Assembly (NCBI GenBank): GCA_002353835.1
Contig: DEKL01000114.1
Coordinates: 147 to 6,547 of the forward strand
Source of the DNA: Alphaproteobacteria bacterium UBA2723
GTDB taxonomy: Bacteria > Pseudomonadota > Alphaproteobacteria > RF32 > CAG-239
Length of the DNA: 6,401 bases
Direction: 5' to 3'
This document shows, in pieces, positions 4,636-6,401 of the stretch. The notes under the pieces are model-generated. The model was not told the origin of the DNA. It was given only the letters and a program-made list of their open reading frames with translations, and did not search any database. The position numbers and the translations under genes are program-made. Every line of letters begins with the position of its first letter. The first letter of the stretch is position 1.

Positions 4636-6401
4636 GTGAGTAAATTTAGAAAAATTCTGTGTTTAGGATTTGCTATTTTAGTTTGTTGTAGCACGGCACA
4701 ACCGGTCAATGCCGCGACCAGATTAGGCCCTGAACACCTTTATATGTGGGCAAAGCGAGGGGATTTAACTCGTTTGCACCAATACCAACGTTATATTAAC
4801 CTTCAAGATAAAAATCATAATACGGCACTATGCATAGCCCAACAACACCAAGACAAAAATGCCTATGCCTTATTACTTAAATTTGGTGCCAGTACCAAAG
4901 TCTCTTGCCATGATGATGATGACCCGATTTGCGCAGTAGTTGCCGGCGAAAAAACAAAAATCTCTCCCGCTGCATGGTGGCTATTAGGCGCAGGCGCAGC
5001 TGCCGGTGCTTATGCATTATTAAATAATGATGGCGGTCACAAACACAAAAAATGTCCGGTAGGCTACGAAAAAGACTTAAACGACTGTTCCAAAGAAACC
5101 CATCCCGAGGGTTGGAATTACTACCGCTCCGGCGAAGCAGACGGGCATGTGTGCGGCAAATGCGAACCTAAAACATGTGCTATCGGTTACAGCACAGATT
5201 ACCCGAGTGTTGACAGATGCGGTACCACCGGTGCAAACGGTTGGAGATGGAAACAAGACCCTGTTACCCCGTATGCCGGTAATGATATCTGCGGTAACTG
5301 TACCCCAAAACAATGTACGGAATATGCCGGCGGTGACGGTGCTGAAGATATTGCCCATTGTAGAACATTCCCGACATTAGACGTTGCAATTGATACTAAC
5401 GTTGTCGGCTATGCCGGAGACACCGCTTGTTATAAATGTACCTATACTTGTAAAGACGAATATTACAGTTCGGAACAGGCCTGTAAAGAAGGGGGCTATA
5501 AGTGTGTTTCCACCACCGAAAACAATGTCACCTGTTGGCGACAGACCGGTCCTGCCGGCTGTCCGGACCCGAGTTACACTCAAGGTTTAGTTAACTGTAA
5601 CGCCAAAGCTCACCCCGAGGGCTATACTTATACTTCATCAGGCCAATCCGGTGGTGAAATTTGCGGTAAGTGTATTCCAAAGACCTGTGTCAATCCGTAC
5701 ACCACCTCAGCACAAAGCGTTGACGGTTGCGGCACCACCGGTGCCAATGGTTACAGTTGGACACAAGATAGCGGGACTCCTTATGCCGGTGATTTAAAAT
5801 GTAGCAAATGTACCCCGTATCAATGTTCCCGCTATGATAGCGGTAAAGGCGTTGCCAACGTTGACCAATGTACCGTTTATGAGCATTTAGTTGCCGCTAT
5901 TGACACCAACGTTATCGGCTATGCCGGCGAAACCCCGTGCTATAAATGTACCTATACTTGCAGAGACGATTACTACGCAACGGAAGCCTCCTGTAAAGAT
6001 GGAGGCTATACCTGTTCATCCGCAACCGAAAATAACATTACATGTTGGTGGCACACCGGCTCTGAAGAATGCCCGAGCACTTATCCGGAAAAAGGCTCTT
6101 GTCCGGCGGTCAAAACTGGTTATACATTAGTTTCTTCAAGTTCCACCAAAGTCGGTGAAAACACCTGTTATAAATGTAATTATGCCTGCGATACTGCCAA
6201 CGGCTGGGAACAAAGAACTTCCTGCTGGGTTGGTAAAACTTGTATCAGTCAAGATTTACCTTATGGCGTTGGAACCTGTTATAAACCGACAGGCTGTTCT
6301 ACCGATTATCCATACACTACCAAAGCAGCCTGCGAGGAAGGCGGCTATATTTGTACCGAAAGTTATGCCGGTTCCGGCTGTTGGAAACGTGGCGATCCTT
6401 C
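4636..6401 (+). CDS. partial exported ankyrin-like, cysteine-rich tandem-repeat protein
   Basis: This gene is open at the right edge: 588 codons from GTG with no stop. GTG at 4636 is chosen because GGGAG (4626–4630) precedes it by 5 bases and an in-frame TGA lies at 4564. Residues 1–26 form a signal peptide (K3, R5, K6, a hydrophobic core, and VNA before A27). Residues about 34–86 resemble ankyrin repeats, best seen in NLQDKNHNTAL and LLLKFGAS. Residues about 112–129 form a Gly/Ala-rich membrane segment. From C140 on come cysteine-rich repeats: 44 cysteines in 449 residues. Units 140–308 and 309–478 each have 16 cysteines with nearly identical spacing, built of three sub-repeats C-X21–23-CxxC-X3–4-C plus a segment with EGGY/DGGY and CW; a rearranged third unit follows. 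The even cysteine count and export signal suggest disulfide-stabilised surface or periplasmic modules; CxxC pairs binding metal is the alternative. I know no named family. A C-terminal anchor may lie beyond the window. Confidence 0.85.
   Translation, partial: MSKFRKILCLGFAILVCCSTAQPVNAATRLGPEHLYMWAKRGDLTRLHQYQRYINLQDKNHNTALCIAQQHQDKNAYALLLKFGASTKVSCHDDDDPICAVVAGEKTKISPAAWWLLGAGAAAGAYALLNNDGGHKHKKCPVGYEKDLNDCSKETHPEGWNYYRSGEADGHVCGKCEPKTCAIGYSTDYPSVDRCGTTGANGWRWKQDPVTPYAGNDICGNCTPKQCTEYAGGDGAEDIAHCRTFPTLDVAIDTNVVGYAGDTACYKCTYTCKDEYYSSEQACKEGGYKCVSTTENNVTCWRQTGPAGCPDPSYTQGLVNCNAKAHPEGYTYTSSGQSGGEICGKCIPKTCVNPYTTSAQSVDGCGTTGANGYSWTQDSGTPYAGDLKCSKCTPYQCSRYDSGKGVANVDQCTVYEHLVAAIDTNVIGYAGETPCYKCTYTCRDDYYATEASCKDGGYTCSSATENNITCWWHTGSEECPSTYPEKGSCPAVKTGYTLVSSSSTKVGENTCYKCNYACDTANGWEQRTSCWVGKTCISQDLPYGVGTCYKPTGCSTDYPYTTKAACEEGGYICTESYAGSGCWKRGDP
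5053..5559 (+). repeat. cysteine-rich coding repeat, unit 1 (169 residues)
   Basis: Residues 140–308 of the exported protein. Cysteine triplets CxxC-X3–4-C lie at 173/176/181, 219/222/227 and 265/268/272, exactly 46 residues apart, so the unit is itself made of three sub-repeats. A segment with C283, C290 and C300-W completes it. Confidence 0.85.
5560..6069 (+). repeat. cysteine-rich coding repeat, unit 2 (170 residues)
   Basis: Residues 309–478. All 16 cysteines match unit 1, with a single extra residue between the first two. Residues 426–475 are identical to 256–305 of unit 1 at 34 of 50 positions, and the DNA is also visibly similar (for example 5401–5450 against 5911–5960), which points to duplication rather than convergence. 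Confidence 0.85.
6070..6401 (+). repeat. cysteine-rich coding repeat, unit 3 (rearranged, partial)
   Basis: It begins like the other units (C479, C489, then 21 residues to CxxC at 511/514) but that triplet reads CYKCNYAC, the form that ends the third sub-repeat in units 1 and 2. Two sub-repeats seem to be missing. After a stretch of new sequence, the C-X6-C-X8-CW segment returns at 566, 573 and 582. The unit is cut by the window edge. Confidence 0.7.

Noticed and set aside
4400..4639. A 79-codon forward reading frame in the divergent control region
   Set aside because: It would begin with TTG just before the predicted -10 box and upstream of the predicted transcription start, without a ribosome binding site. 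Only its last 31 codons are discussed, as a weak leader-peptide idea.
4675..4695. Lipoprotein signal in the cysteine-rich protein (C17 or C18)
   Set aside because: The residues before C17 and C18 do not fit a lipobox (Val or Cys at -1 instead of Gly, Ala or Ser), and a standard cleavage site exists after A26.
5147..6130. Forward reading frames at 5147–5380, 5384–5590 and 5891–6130, and reverse ones at 5077–5358 and 5377–5583
   Set aside because: They are out-of-frame shadows of the cysteine-rich gene. The similarity of the 5384 and 5891 products merely reflects the DNA repeat about 510 bases apart.
5053..6401. Relation to eukaryotic CxxC-rich variant surface proteins such as those of Giardia
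   Set aside because: The resemblance is limited to frequent CxxC motifs. Signal peptide, start signals and neighbouring genes are bacterial, and no homology can be shown by eye.
1..6401. Insertion sequence, CRISPR array, tRNA or rRNA gene
   Set aside because: I saw no transposase, no regularly spaced short repeats, and no tRNA- or rRNA-like sequence on either strand.

Overview
The window looks like a chromosomal segment of an AT-leaning alphaproteobacterium. The evidence is an alphaproteobacterial-type DksA with an incomplete zinc site, the maf–rng–yacG gene order familiar from that class, and a canonical-looking CtrA box (TTAA-N7-TTAAC). The cysteine-rich repeat protein at the right end recalls proteins of uncultured, host-associated (gut) Alphaproteobacteria, but that placement is from memory and was not searched.

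Positions 1–2523 form one compact forward operon of housekeeping genes. They are dksA (transcription factor for the stringent response), maf (nucleotide house-cleaning pyrophosphatase), a short RNase E/G-family gene that stops right after its zinc-link, and yacG (zinc-finger gyrase inhibitor). A strong intrinsic terminator closes it. Spacing is tight throughout, and rng and yacG are separated by one base.

Positions 2531–4261 hold two reverse-strand genes. One is a small unrecognised gene, probably all-helical and with clearly different codon use, preceded by its own good promoter (TTGACA-N18-TATAGA). The other is a complete M20-family zinc metallopeptidase with its metal-binding motifs visible.

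Positions 4262–4635 are a 374-base divergent, AT-rich control region. It contains a CtrA box overlapping the -35 of a well-formed promoter (TTAACA-N17-TAAAAT), an 11-bp direct repeat, a second candidate promoter, and a leader hairpin just before the ribosome binding site of the next gene.

From 4636 to the right edge runs an incomplete forward gene with a GTG start, 588 codons without a stop. It encodes a signal peptide, an ankyrin-like segment, a glycine/alanine-rich membrane segment, and then large cysteine-rich tandem repeats: two units of 169 and 170 residues with 16 cysteines each at nearly identical spacing, then a third, rearranged unit. This is the most interesting part of the window: a probable exported, repetitive protein of unknown function, possibly under cell-cycle (CtrA) control.
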